Of a stretch of 21,813 nucleotides of DNA, positions 15,082-21,813 are shown one piece after another. The notes beneath the pieces were generated by a model. That model was given only the letters and a program-made list of their open reading frames with translations. It was not told the DNA's origin and did no database searches. The translations under genes were made by a program, and so were the position numbers. The stretch covers positions 1 to 21,813 of the forward strand of contig JBAPRR010000036.1 in the NCBI GenBank assembly GCA_049281195.1, written 5' to 3'. Numbering within the stretch: position 1 is the stretch's first letter; each line of letters begins with the position of its first letter. This stretch comes from JBAPRR01 sp049281195. Lineage in GTDB: Bacteria > Actinomycetota > Acidimicrobiia > Acidimicrobiales > CAVXTF01.

Positions 15082-17421
15082 GTGGGTGTGGACGACATCC
15101 GGATCGATACGACGCCCGACAGCAACATCACGAAGCGGAGAAGAACGTTCACCATCTGCGTCGGGGTCGTGTGCGTGGTGCTGCTCGTGGCAGCCGGGAT
15201 CATCTGGGTCGCCAGATCCAAGGGATCCCCTGTTAAGACGGACGTCTCGACTCGTAAGCCGGCCACGGTTCTCGAGGTTCCGGCTCCCATTCCGACCACC
15301 GGATCGATGGTTCTGCCCCTGACGGGAAGCCTCCAGGTGGGCGAGCTCACGCGCGGTCCTTCGACTGCGGACATGGGATCCACCGCTGTAGGTGCGATGA
15401 GCGTGCCGCCCTCCACTGCACAGACGACCGCCAAAGGCACCGCGGCGACGCAGGGTAACGGTGTCGGAGACTCCGACGCCGGTCCGGTCGACGTTCCGCC
15501 CGGCACCTCACAGACGATGCAGCGGTTGGCGACCCACACGTCGACCGACGGGGTCGTCGTTTCGACGTTCTTTGCCTCTTACGACCAGTCCGTAGAGGAT
15601 CACGGACCGGTCAGCTATACCGGTCCTCCTTCTTCCCATGCAACCAGTCCCGGTGTCTCCGGCGGTTCGAACATTGCGAGCTCATGCTCACCGGCGGGGG
15701 AGGTGACACTGGAGCTGTCCGACCTGCAGGCGGTCGCCACGTTCCAGGAGCCCTTCTATTCGGGATTCACCTCTCCGCTCATCGACGTTCAGATCGGCGA
15801 GTTCGGTGTGACGGAAGGAAAGCCCGCCACGTGGGTGGAGGCAGAGGTGGGACCAGCCGCCAAAGAGGTCGAAGTATCTTTCGCCGACGGTTCGACCGAT
15901 GAAGCTGCGCCGGCCGGCGGAGTGGCCGTGCTCGCTCATCTCGGGGATGCTCAATCAGCGTTCGGCGACGGAAGTCAAGCCTGGCTGTCGGTGCTCGGGA
16001 CCTCCGACCAGATGCTCGCTCACTATTCGATCGGCATCGGTAACCCGCCCGCTACGCCGGTTACCCCGGTTCCGTACATTCCGGTTGTCCAGCCGGGCAA
16101 TGGCGCTTCATCGCATGTAGGCGACAAGGCTGCCGCGGACAAGGCGCATCCGGCCGATCCGGTCGTAGCGACACGCGAGATCACCCGATCTTTGACAAAC
16201 GCTCTGTCGTGTTCGGAGCCGCCGGCCATGGAGTCGCTTTCGGTCACCGACGGTGGAGCGTATGAGGAGATCGGCGGAGCCGGCGCCTTGGGGATGACCT
16301 CGAGCGATCGGATATCGATCACCGGCGTAACGTTCGCCGACGACACAACGGCCGACGTTCGCTACGAGATCGTCGGTCCTGGCGATCAGGCGCCGCAGGA
16401 TCAGTACGCCGACGCTTCGCTCGTGGGAGGGAAGTGGCTTATATCCCTCGGCTCGGTCGCTCCCGGCCTGCAGGTGACGCCTGGCAACCAGGACGGTGAC
16501 GTCGCAGTCGCTCCCGGCGGACCTCTGTTCACTTACACCGGCTCAGGGGGAGTGGCTGTGGCCGTATATCGCGCCGAGCCGTCCGGATCCGAGGGCAATT
16601 TCTGCGCCGGCGAGGGCTGCGCTGGCGCCCCGATCCGATCATGCATCCCGACGGGAGGACTGGTCACAGAGGTGACGACTCCCGGAGCAGTCGGGATCGG
16701 GTCAGGGCCGCTCTACAGCGACTACACCACACCTCTTATCGGTGTCGGCATCTCGATATTCGGTGAAGCAGAAGGGGCACCCGCGACGATCATCGGGGTC
16801 GAGGTCGGATCCTCCGTGAAGAACGTGGACCTCTCGATACACGGGACAACGCAGTCCCTCGATCCGGTCGACGGCGTGGTCGACGCCGTGCTGAACGGAG
16901 ATCCCTCCACCGCGATCGGTTCAGGCGGGGGGAGTTTGTCGGTGATCGGGGAATCAGGACAGGTTCTATCGAGCGTCCCGCTTTCCGTAGATGCCTCCGA
17001 ACCGGCGGGCGCAACGACACTTCCTTCGTCTCTACCGGCATCGTCGGGCCCGCAACCGACGGATCCCGCTTCAGCTACCGCCGCCATCGACAACGCTTAT
17101 GACACCGTATTCAGTTGCACCAGCCCCCCCATCGAACGGTCCGAGGACATCCAGGACAACGGGCTGTTCACCAATCCCCTGGAACAGCTTTTGATCGGTC
17201 CGTATACCAACCTGGTCGAGTCCGTCTACGCCACGGTCAATCAGGTGGTTTTCGCAAGTCCGACCGTCGCCGATGTCGACTACACCATCAGGTTCCACGA
17301 TGACCCGACCCTTTCTTTCCACATGATCGGAACGGCCGTGGTTGTAGACGGCCAATGGAGGGTGAGTTACGCCACCTTGTGTGCGGCCGTGGCGCTCGGT
17401 GGGGTCAGCTGCTCGTCGTAG
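15082..17421 (+). CDS. Membrane-anchored exported protein with A-B-A-B repeats
   Basis: A 779-aa protein with a short cytoplasmic start, one membrane segment (about 23-43) and a long outside part; the Ser/Thr/Pro-rich stretch 50-145 looks like a stalk. Beyond it two kinds of module alternate. Module A1 (about 148-320) and A2 (about 482-640) share ATHTSTDGVVV/FTYTGSGGVAV, then SCSPAG/SCIPTG, then FYSGFTSPLIDVQIGEFG/LYSDYTTPLIGVGISIFG and a GKPAT/GAPAT turn. Module B1 (about 358-470) and B2 (about 662-779) share a helix ending SCSEPP/SCTSPP, VTFADDTTADVRYEI/VVFASPTVADVDYTI and GGKWLISLG/DGQWRVSYA, which resembles an NTF2-like or MTB12-like fold. Starts at GTG 15082 or 15088 are possible; no strong ribosome binding site is visible. 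Function unknown; a binding or cell-surface role is plausible. The stop codon touches that of the next gene. Confidence 0.75.
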   Translation: MGVDDIRIDTTPDSNITKRRRTFTICVGVVCVVLLVAAGIIWVARSKGSPVKTDVSTRKPATVLEVPAPIPTTGSMVLPLTGSLQVGELTRGPSTADMGSTAVGAMSVPPSTAQTTAKGTAATQGNGVGDSDAGPVDVPPGTSQTMQRLATHTSTDGVVVSTFFASYDQSVEDHGPVSYTGPPSSHATSPGVSGGSNIASSCSPAGEVTLELSDLQAVATFQEPFYSGFTSPLIDVQIGEFGVTEGKPATWVEAEVGPAAKEVEVSFADGSTDEAAPAGGVAVLAHLGDAQSAFGDGSQAWLSVLGTSDQMLAHYSIGIGNPPATPVTPVPYIPVVQPGNGASSHVGDKAAADKAHPADPVVATREITRSLTNALSCSEPPAMESLSVTDGGAYEEIGGAGALGMTSSDRISITGVTFADDTTADVRYEIVGPGDQAPQDQYADASLVGGKWLISLGSVAPGLQVTPGNQDGDVAVAPGGPLFTYTGSGGVAVAVYRAEPSGSEGNFCAGEGCAGAPIRSCIPTGGLVTEVTTPGAVGIGSGPLYSDYTTPLIGVGISIFGEAEGAPATIIGVEVGSSVKNVDLSIHGTTQSLDPVDGVVDAVLNGDPSTAIGSGGGSLSVIGESGQVLSSVPLSVDASEPAGATTLPSSLPASSGPQPTDPASATAAIDNAYDTVFSCTSPPIERSEDIQDNGLFTNPLEQLLIGPYTNLVESVYATVNQVVFASPTVADVDYTIRFHDDPTLSFHMIGTAVVVDGQWRVSYATLCAAVALGGVSCSS

Positions 17422-18405
17422 TCAGGCGCCGATGACGGATTCAGCCAGCAACTGGACCGATCGGAGGCGGTCCTCCGTATTCGGCGACTGGTGCGCGACG
17501 ATCAGCTCGTCGGCATCGGCGTGCTTGGCGAACGATTCGACATACTCCTTCACGTCGTCACCGGTTCCGACAGCTGAATAGCGCGTCATCTGCTGCACGT
17601 GCTGTCCGGCCGGCGACTCCAAGATGGCGTCAGCTTCTTCCGCGGTGAAAGTCCGACCTCTCCCGAACAGCCAGTTCACCCGGTTCCTCCTGGCCGTGAG
17701 GAACTGCTCCTGAGCGTGTTCGGCGCTGTCGGCCGCCACCACGTTCACGCCCGCGATCACATACGGCTTGTCGAGCTGCTCCGATGGACGGAGTTGCTTA
17801 CGGTAGGACTCGACGGCAGGCTCGAGCGCATCTGGTGCGAAGTGCGAAGCGAAGGCGTACGGGAGTCCGAGCATCGCGGCAAGAGTCGCTCCGAACATCG
17901 AGGACCCCAGGATGTACAGAGGCACGAAGGATCCCTTGCCCGGTGTCGCGTTGACACCCGGTATGCGCGATTTGCCGGACAGATAGCCCTGCAGTTCGAG
18001 GACGTCTTCGGGGAAGGCGTCGGCCGAGGCGTTGGACCGTCTGAGTGCGAGCATCGTCTGCTGGTCCGAACCGGGTGCCCTTCCCAGTCCCAGATCGATC
18101 CGCCCGGGATGCATCGCTTCGAGGGTCCCGAATTGCTCGGCGATGACGAGGGGGGCGTGGTTGGGCAGCATGATGCCCCCCGCACCGAGGCGTATGTCTG
18201 TGGTGTGAGCCGCGATGTGGGCGATGAGGACGCTCGTGGCCGAAGAGGCGATCGCCGCCATGTTGTGGTGCTCGGCGTACCACACCCGCATGTAGCCGGT
18301 CCGCTCCGCCAGCCTGGCCAGCTCGACGCTCGCCACGAAGCTCTCGCTCGCTGTTTCGCCCGGCCTGATCGGAGCCAGGTCGAGTATGGAGATCGGAATA
18401 GTCAT
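17422..18405 (-). CDS. LLM-class flavin-dependent oxidoreductase
   Basis: A 327-aa luciferase-like monooxygenase of the group close to YhbW/MsnO8 (luciferase family, group 1). Seen: SILDLAPIRPGETASE near the start, the WYAEHHNMAAIASSA block (42-56) typical of this group, IRLGAGGIMLPNHAPLVIAEQFGTLEAMHPGRIDLGLGRAPGSD (shown as GAGGIMLPNHAP, IAEQFGTLEAMHPGR and DLGLGRAPGSD), ILGSSMFGATLAA, and a C-terminal ADELIVAHQSP. These fit a TIM barrel that uses reduced FMN and oxygen, usually supplied by a separate reductase, to oxidise a small organic substrate. The length is normal. ATG 18405 has only a weak ribosome binding site. It converges on the 779-aa protein gene with no space between the stop codons. 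The substrate is unknown. Confidence 0.9.
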   Translation of the reverse strand: MTIPISILDLAPIRPGETASESFVASVELARLAERTGYMRVWYAEHHNMAAIASSATSVLIAHIAAHTTDIRLGAGGIMLPNHAPLVIAEQFGTLEAMHPGRIDLGLGRAPGSDQQTMLALRRSNASADAFPEDVLELQGYLSGKSRIPGVNATPGKGSFVPLYILGSSMFGATLAAMLGLPYAFASHFAPDALEPAVESYRKQLRPSEQLDKPYVIAGVNVVAADSAEHAQEQFLTARRNRVNWLFGRGRTFTAEEADAILESPAGQHVQQMTRYSAVGTGDDVKEYVESFAKHADADELIVAHQSPNTEDRLRSVQLLAESVIGA

Positions 18406-18706
18406 CGCTCAGGACAACAGCGCCGGACCACTCGGAAATATTTCAATCTCGTTTCTCCTGGCCAGGTGCCACGTTTCCGACCTCATCAGATTTGCTGAAG
18501 ATAAGCTGGGAATCTGCAGGCCGACATGGCTAGTGTTTCGATTGCGTGGAGACGATCGCCCGGCACTACCTCTGTGGGACTCGGTGAAGCCGATCAGCCC
18601 TGCACACGTCGGGTGTTGGCGTGAGCGACGATCCCGTGCGAGAGTGCAATACAACTGAAACACAGGCGGCGGGCCTTCGTGCGCCCGCTCGAACTGGGAG
18701 GCCAAT
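18406..18706. promoter_or_regulatory. Divergent promoter gap before the binding-protein gene
   Basis: About 300 bp between the divergent oxidoreductase and substrate-binding-protein genes. It must carry both promoters, but no clear -35/-10 pair was found. A possible leader hairpin lies at 18669-18688: GCGGGC and GCCCGC arms with an 8-nt loop, about 8 nt before the GGGAGG ribosome binding site (18697-18702). I see no gene and no riboswitch class I know. Confidence 0.4.
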
Positions 18707-20572
18707 ATGCAAGGACGGTTGAAGCGAAGGACTCGATTGTTAGGGGTTGTGTGCGTTCTTGCGGCGGTAACGGTCATCGCAGCCGCCTGTAGTTCCAACG
18801 GCAGCTCCACCCCCAACAACACCAACTCGTCGACCACCACGACCAACCCCGCCGCGGCGGCCATGGTCGGGATCGGTGAGCACGACATCCTTCCTGCAGC
18901 CGCCACCGGCCAGCCCGTGGTCGGGGGAACCCTGAAGATCATGGGTAGCGGCGACGTCGACCACCTCGACACCTGCTGCGCGTACTACACCACGACCTAC
19001 GAGCTCCTGCGTGCGGTGAGCCGCCAGCTCGTGTCGTACCCGAGCACCCACGCCAACCCGACGCCGACCCAGCCGGTCCCGGACATCGCCACGTACTCGA
19101 TCAGTTCGAACCAGCTCGTTTACACCTTCCACATCAAGTCGGGAGTCATGTGGGACGAGCCGACCGGCCCGGTCCAGGTGACCTCGTACGACGAGGAGCT
19201 CGGTATCAAGCGTCTGTGCAACCCGGTGTTGCCGGCGCCGCCGCTCCAGTACTGGGAGAACAACATCGCCGGCATGCTCTCCTTCTGCAACGCCTTCGCC
19301 AAGATCACGTTGCCGACGAGTACCGCCGGGCAGATCGCGGCGTTGAAGAACTTCATGACCACGAACCAGATCAGCGGCCTCACGACGCCGAACTCGTCGA
19401 CGATCGTGTTCACGCTGAACCACCCGGCGAGCAGCTTCTTGAACATCCTTGCCCTGCCGATGAGCTCTCCTACTCCTCAGACCATCCTGCAGTGGCTGCC
19501 GGGTTCGGTGCAGGAAGAGGAGCACTTCATCTCCGACGGTCCTTACACCATCGACTCCTACACCCCGAACGTCAGCTACACGCTGTCGCAGAACCCGTAC
19601 TGGAAGCAGTCGACCGACTCGCTGCGTCACCAGTACTTCGACCACATCGACATCTCGATGGGTAACAACCCGACGACGATCCAGCAGGAGCTGCAGACCG
19701 GCGACGCGGACCTTGAATGGGACACCACGGTTCCCGCGGCCTCCGTACAGTCGCTGTCCACCTCGCCTGACTTCGTCGCCGGTTACACCGGAGGCATCAC
19801 GTACCTGGTGTTCAACATGGACAGCACGGCCGATGGCGGCGCTCTTCAGAAGCCTGCGGTGCGCGAGGCTCTCCAGTATTGCGTGAACAAGCGCCACATC
19901 GTGCAGGTCAGTGGTGGCCCACTCATCAACGTGGCGTCGAACCAGATACTCCCGCCGCAGATCACCGGCTACAAGGAGATCGACCCTTACTCGTCGACCA
20001 ACAACGAAGGTGATCCGGCCAAGTGCAAGTCGATGCTGGCAGCTGCCGGTTACCCGAACGGGATCAACCTGAAGCTCGTGTACGCCAACAACCCGCCGAT
20101 GCCCGACCAGGCGACGGCGCTCCAGGCGGACATGGCTCTCGGTGGCGTGACCATCTCGCTCAACGAGCAGCCGTCACAGGGTGAGTACTTCGACTACATC
20201 GAGACCCCGTCCAACAAGGCCAACTGGGACCTCGCTTTCGGTCTGTGGTTCCCGGACTGGGACGGAAACGGTGCGCAGTCGATCTTCAACCCGCTGTTCA
20301 ACGGGCAGCTGTACACCAACGGCTCGACCGACTACGGCGACTACAACGACCCCACGGTGAACAGCGACATCGCAACCGCCCTGGCGGCACCAACGGTCTC
20401 AGGAGCCGCCACTGATTGGCAGAACCTGGACAACTACATCATGACCAAGAACCCTGGTTGGATCCCGTTGATCTACCAGGCGCTGCCCCAGTTCGTCGGT
20501 AAGAACGTAGAGAACGCCATATACAATGGATTCCTGGGGTACGTGGACATCACGAACCTCTGGGTTAAGTAG
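18707..20572 (+). CDS. ABC transporter substrate-binding lipoprotein, family 5 (oligopeptide type)
   Basis: A 621-aa extracellular solute-binding lipoprotein of the DppA/OppA family (SBP_bac_5). The signal peptide has basic N-terminal residues, a hydrophobic core and a lipobox IAAAC with C28 as the lipidated residue, followed by a Ser/Thr/Asn-rich linker to about residue 50. The fold then shows GGTLKIMGSGDVDHLDTCCAYY, VYTFHIKSGVMWDEP (the usual F-x-L-R-x-G-x-x-W block), SDGPYTIDSYTP, QNPYWK and NPTTIQQELQTGDADL. Family members bind peptides, but also nickel, sugars or opines, so the ligand is not set. Its codon use is strongly biased to GC-ending codons, as in highly expressed genes. ATG 18707 has GGGAGG upstream. 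An oppD-like gene follows after a hairpin. Confidence 0.93.
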   Translation: MQGRLKRRTRLLGVVCVLAAVTVIAAACSSNGSSTPNNTNSSTTTTNPAAAAMVGIGEHDILPAAATGQPVVGGTLKIMGSGDVDHLDTCCAYYTTTYELLRAVSRQLVSYPSTHANPTPTQPVPDIATYSISSNQLVYTFHIKSGVMWDEPTGPVQVTSYDEELGIKRLCNPVLPAPPLQYWENNIAGMLSFCNAFAKITLPTSTAGQIAALKNFMTTNQISGLTTPNSSTIVFTLNHPASSFLNILALPMSSPTPQTILQWLPGSVQEEEHFISDGPYTIDSYTPNVSYTLSQNPYWKQSTDSLRHQYFDHIDISMGNNPTTIQQELQTGDADLEWDTTVPAASVQSLSTSPDFVAGYTGGITYLVFNMDSTADGGALQKPAVREALQYCVNKRHIVQVSGGPLINVASNQILPPQITGYKEIDPYSSTNNEGDPAKCKSMLAAAGYPNGINLKLVYANNPPMPDQATALQADMALGGVTISLNEQPSQGEYFDYIETPSNKANWDLAFGLWFPDWDGNGAQSIFNPLFNGQLYTNGSTDYGDYNDPTVNSDIATALAAPTVSGAATDWQNLDNYIMTKNPGWIPLIYQALPQFVGKNVENAIYNGFLGYVDITNLWVK

Positions 20573-20611
20573 CTAACGGCGGCGCCACGAGCGGTACTGG
20601 CGGGGACTCGG

Positions 20612-20650
20612 CGAGCCCTCTAGATTGCATTCGCAAAATATGAGGGCTCG
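20612..20650 (+). promoter_or_regulatory. Nested hairpin between binding-protein and ATPase genes
   Basis: CGAGCCCTC (20612-20620) and GAGGGCTCG (20642-20650) are perfect 9-bp inverted arms. The 21-nt loop itself contains TTGC-ATTC-GCAA (20625-20636), so a two-storey hairpin can form. It lies 40 nt after the stop of the binding-protein gene and ends just before the GAGGAGG ribosome binding site of the ATPase gene. It has no T tract. A likely job is to shield the upstream mRNA from 3' decay and to lower downstream expression, as known for other binding-protein operons. Confidence 0.65.
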
Positions 20651-20665
20651 TCGAGGAGGCCGCGC

Positions 20666-21700
20666 GTGGCTCTGCTGGAGGTAGTAGACCTCCGCGTATC
20701 CTTCGACACAGATGACGGCGTGGTTCAAGCCGTTCAGGGGATGTCGTTCACCGTCGACAGGGGCAAAACGCTCGGGATCGTAGGTGAATCGGGTTCGGGC
20801 AAATCCGTCTCGACCCAGGCAATCCTCGGAGTCAGCCCTGGCGCCCACGTGAGCGGCCATGCCTATTTCGACGGCGAAGACCTGCTCCAGATGAACGAAC
20901 ACCAGCTTCGGTCGATCCGTGGCGCGCGGGCCTCGATGATCTTCCAGGACCCGCTGACGAGCCTGCACCCGCTTTTCAGGGTGGGAAAGCAGATCGCAGA
21001 GGCTGTCCGCGCTCATGAGAATGTCTCCAAGAAAGAGGCGGACGAAAGAGCGGTGGACATGCTCGGCAAGGTGGGCTTGCCGCAGCCTGCGGTTCGAGCC
21101 CGGGAATACCCGCACCAGTTCTCAGGTGGAATGCGCCAGCGCGCCATGATCGCGATGGCCCTGGTCGAGAATCCCGCTTTGATCATCGCCGACGAGCCGA
21201 CCACCGCACTCGACGTGACCGTGCAGGCTCAGATCCTCGAGCTGTTGAGCGACCTCCAATCCGAGCTCGACACGGCGATCATTCTCATCACCCACGACCT
21301 GGGCGTGGTTGCAGATGTCGCGGACGACATTCTGATCATGTACGCGGGACGCCCGATGGAGTACGCGGATGTGAAGACGGCCTTCACAGAGCCTCATCAT
21401 CCGTACACACAGGGGCTGCTCGAGTCCATCCCGTCGTATGCATCGCGGGCCGGGCGGCTTCATCCCATCAAGGGAAACCCGCCGTCCTCGTTGCGGATGG
21501 CCACCAAATGCCCGTTCGCTCCGCGTTGCCCGTATGTCCAAGACGAGTGCCTCAAGCAACCGCCGCCCCTGAAACAGGTGGGGCACACGGCCGGGCACCT
21601 GTCCGCGTGCATACTTCCGGCCACGCGCGTCGGGCTCGACCAACCGGTCTTCTTGGATGCAGACAGCGTGTTCGCACCACCTGAGCCGGGGACAGCATGA
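20666..21700 (+). CDS. Oligopeptide/dipeptide ABC transporter ATP-binding protein (OppD/DppD)
   Basis: A 344-aa ATPase that powers uptake of the ligand delivered by the binding protein. Complete ABC motifs are present: Walker A GESGSGKS (40-47), Q-loop FQDP (Q94), signature SGGMRQR (153-159), Walker B LIIADEP (172-178) and switch H210 (ITHDLG). The C-terminal oligopeptide-transporter domain follows with HPYTQGLLESIP and a cysteine set CPFAPRCPYVQDEC plus one more (C282, C288, C295, C314); in related proteins such a cluster can hold an iron-sulfur centre. The GTG start at 20666 has GAGGAGG (20653-20659). It overlaps the next gene by ATGA (21697-21700), as expected for an OppD-OppF heterodimer. 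The family is certain. Confidence 0.95.
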   Translation: MALLEVVDLRVSFDTDDGVVQAVQGMSFTVDRGKTLGIVGESGSGKSVSTQAILGVSPGAHVSGHAYFDGEDLLQMNEHQLRSIRGARASMIFQDPLTSLHPLFRVGKQIAEAVRAHENVSKKEADERAVDMLGKVGLPQPAVRAREYPHQFSGGMRQRAMIAMALVENPALIIADEPTTALDVTVQAQILELLSDLQSELDTAIILITHDLGVVADVADDILIMYAGRPMEYADVKTAFTEPHHPYTQGLLESIPSYASRAGRLHPIKGNPPSSLRMATKCPFAPRCPYVQDECLKQPPPLKQVGHTAGHLSACILPATRVGLDQPVFLDADSVFAPPEPGTA

Positions 21701-21813
21701 CGGTCGCCGATGTCAAACAGACCGACGGAACGACGCTCCTCGACCTGACCGATGTCGTAAAGCATTTCCCGGTGAAGACGCGGTCGTTCCTCGGAAGCGG
21801 CAAGGCGTCGGTG
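21697..21813 (+). CDS. ABC transporter ATP-binding protein (OppF/DppF), 5' part only
   Basis: The first 39 codons of a second ATPase, cut by the window end. The start ATG overlaps the oppD-like stop. The visible residues read MTVADVKQTDGTTLLDLTDV and then VKHFPVKTRSFLGSGKASV, which fits the N-terminus of OppF/DppF, where L-V-x-x-L-x-K-x-F-P-V precedes the Walker A region. The Walker A motif is not yet reached, so the call rests on this start and on gene order. Confidence 0.8.
   Translation, partial: MTVADVKQTDGTTLLDLTDVVKHFPVKTRSFLGSGKASV

Noticed and set aside
17599..18498. A 299-codon plus-strand frame opposite the flavin oxidoreductase gene
   Set aside because: Shadow of a well-supported luciferase-family gene; His/Arg-rich and without motifs.
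18740..19897. A 385-codon open frame antisense to the binding-protein gene
   Set aside because: Very rich in Arg, Val and Gly; it mirrors the strong codon bias of the real gene, which has a lipobox and family motifs.

Overview
The window is about 21.8 kb of high-GC DNA with tightly packed genes, many GTG starts, ATGA start/stop overlaps, lipoprotein and Sec-type export signals, and small actinobacterial-type families. This suggests an actinobacterium, possibly of the Acidimicrobiia. The class is an inference from gene content; there is no rRNA or other marker gene. I see no tRNA, CRISPR array, insertion sequence or phage gene.

Layout, left to right. (1) 125-1483, minus strand: a GT39/PMT-type membrane glycosyltransferase, divergent from (2) a secreted Cys-containing protein with a putative Ig domain (1856-2827). 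Next comes a leftover reading frame of a secreted beta-sandwich-like protein (2900-3238, minus strand). (3) 3339-7319, plus strand: a four-gene run of an M20-family amidohydrolase, formiminoglutamate deiminase HutF, a SAM methyltransferase and a carboxymuconolactone-decarboxylase-fold protein, with ATGA overlaps inside each pair. The first two can be read as the end of histidine breakdown (formiminoglutamate to formylglutamate to glutamate), with the M20 enzyme standing in for HutG. (4) 10473-7349, minus strand: a class III aminotransferase of HpnO type, an HpnA-type sugar epimerase overlapping it by ATGA, and a small protein built of two HTH-like repeats. (5) 12196-10973, minus strand: an exported six-repeat protein, probably a beta-propeller. 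Just upstream on the same strand lies a frameshifted pseudogene resembling peptidase family A4/G1 (12349-12760). (6) 12771-17421, plus strand: a small hypothetical protein, a TauE/SafE (TSUP) exporter with an operator-like inverted repeat upstream, an unknown multi-pass membrane protein, and a 779-aa membrane-anchored exported protein with a duplicated A-B-A-B domain order. (7) 18405-17422, minus strand: a luciferase-like flavin oxidoreductase whose stop codon abuts the previous gene's stop codon. (8) 18707 to the right edge, plus strand: a family 5 substrate-binding lipoprotein, OppD/DppD, and the start of OppF/DppF, cut by the window end. A nested hairpin separates the binding-protein gene from oppD, and no permease gene lies between them.

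The points most worth following up are the HpnA/HpnO-like/double-HTH operon, the M20-HutF pair, the A-B-A-B exported protein, the six-repeat propeller-like protein, and the two decaying genes for secreted proteins. No wholly new system is demonstrated here. The aminotransferase-epimerase-regulator operon is the best candidate for uncharacterised biology.
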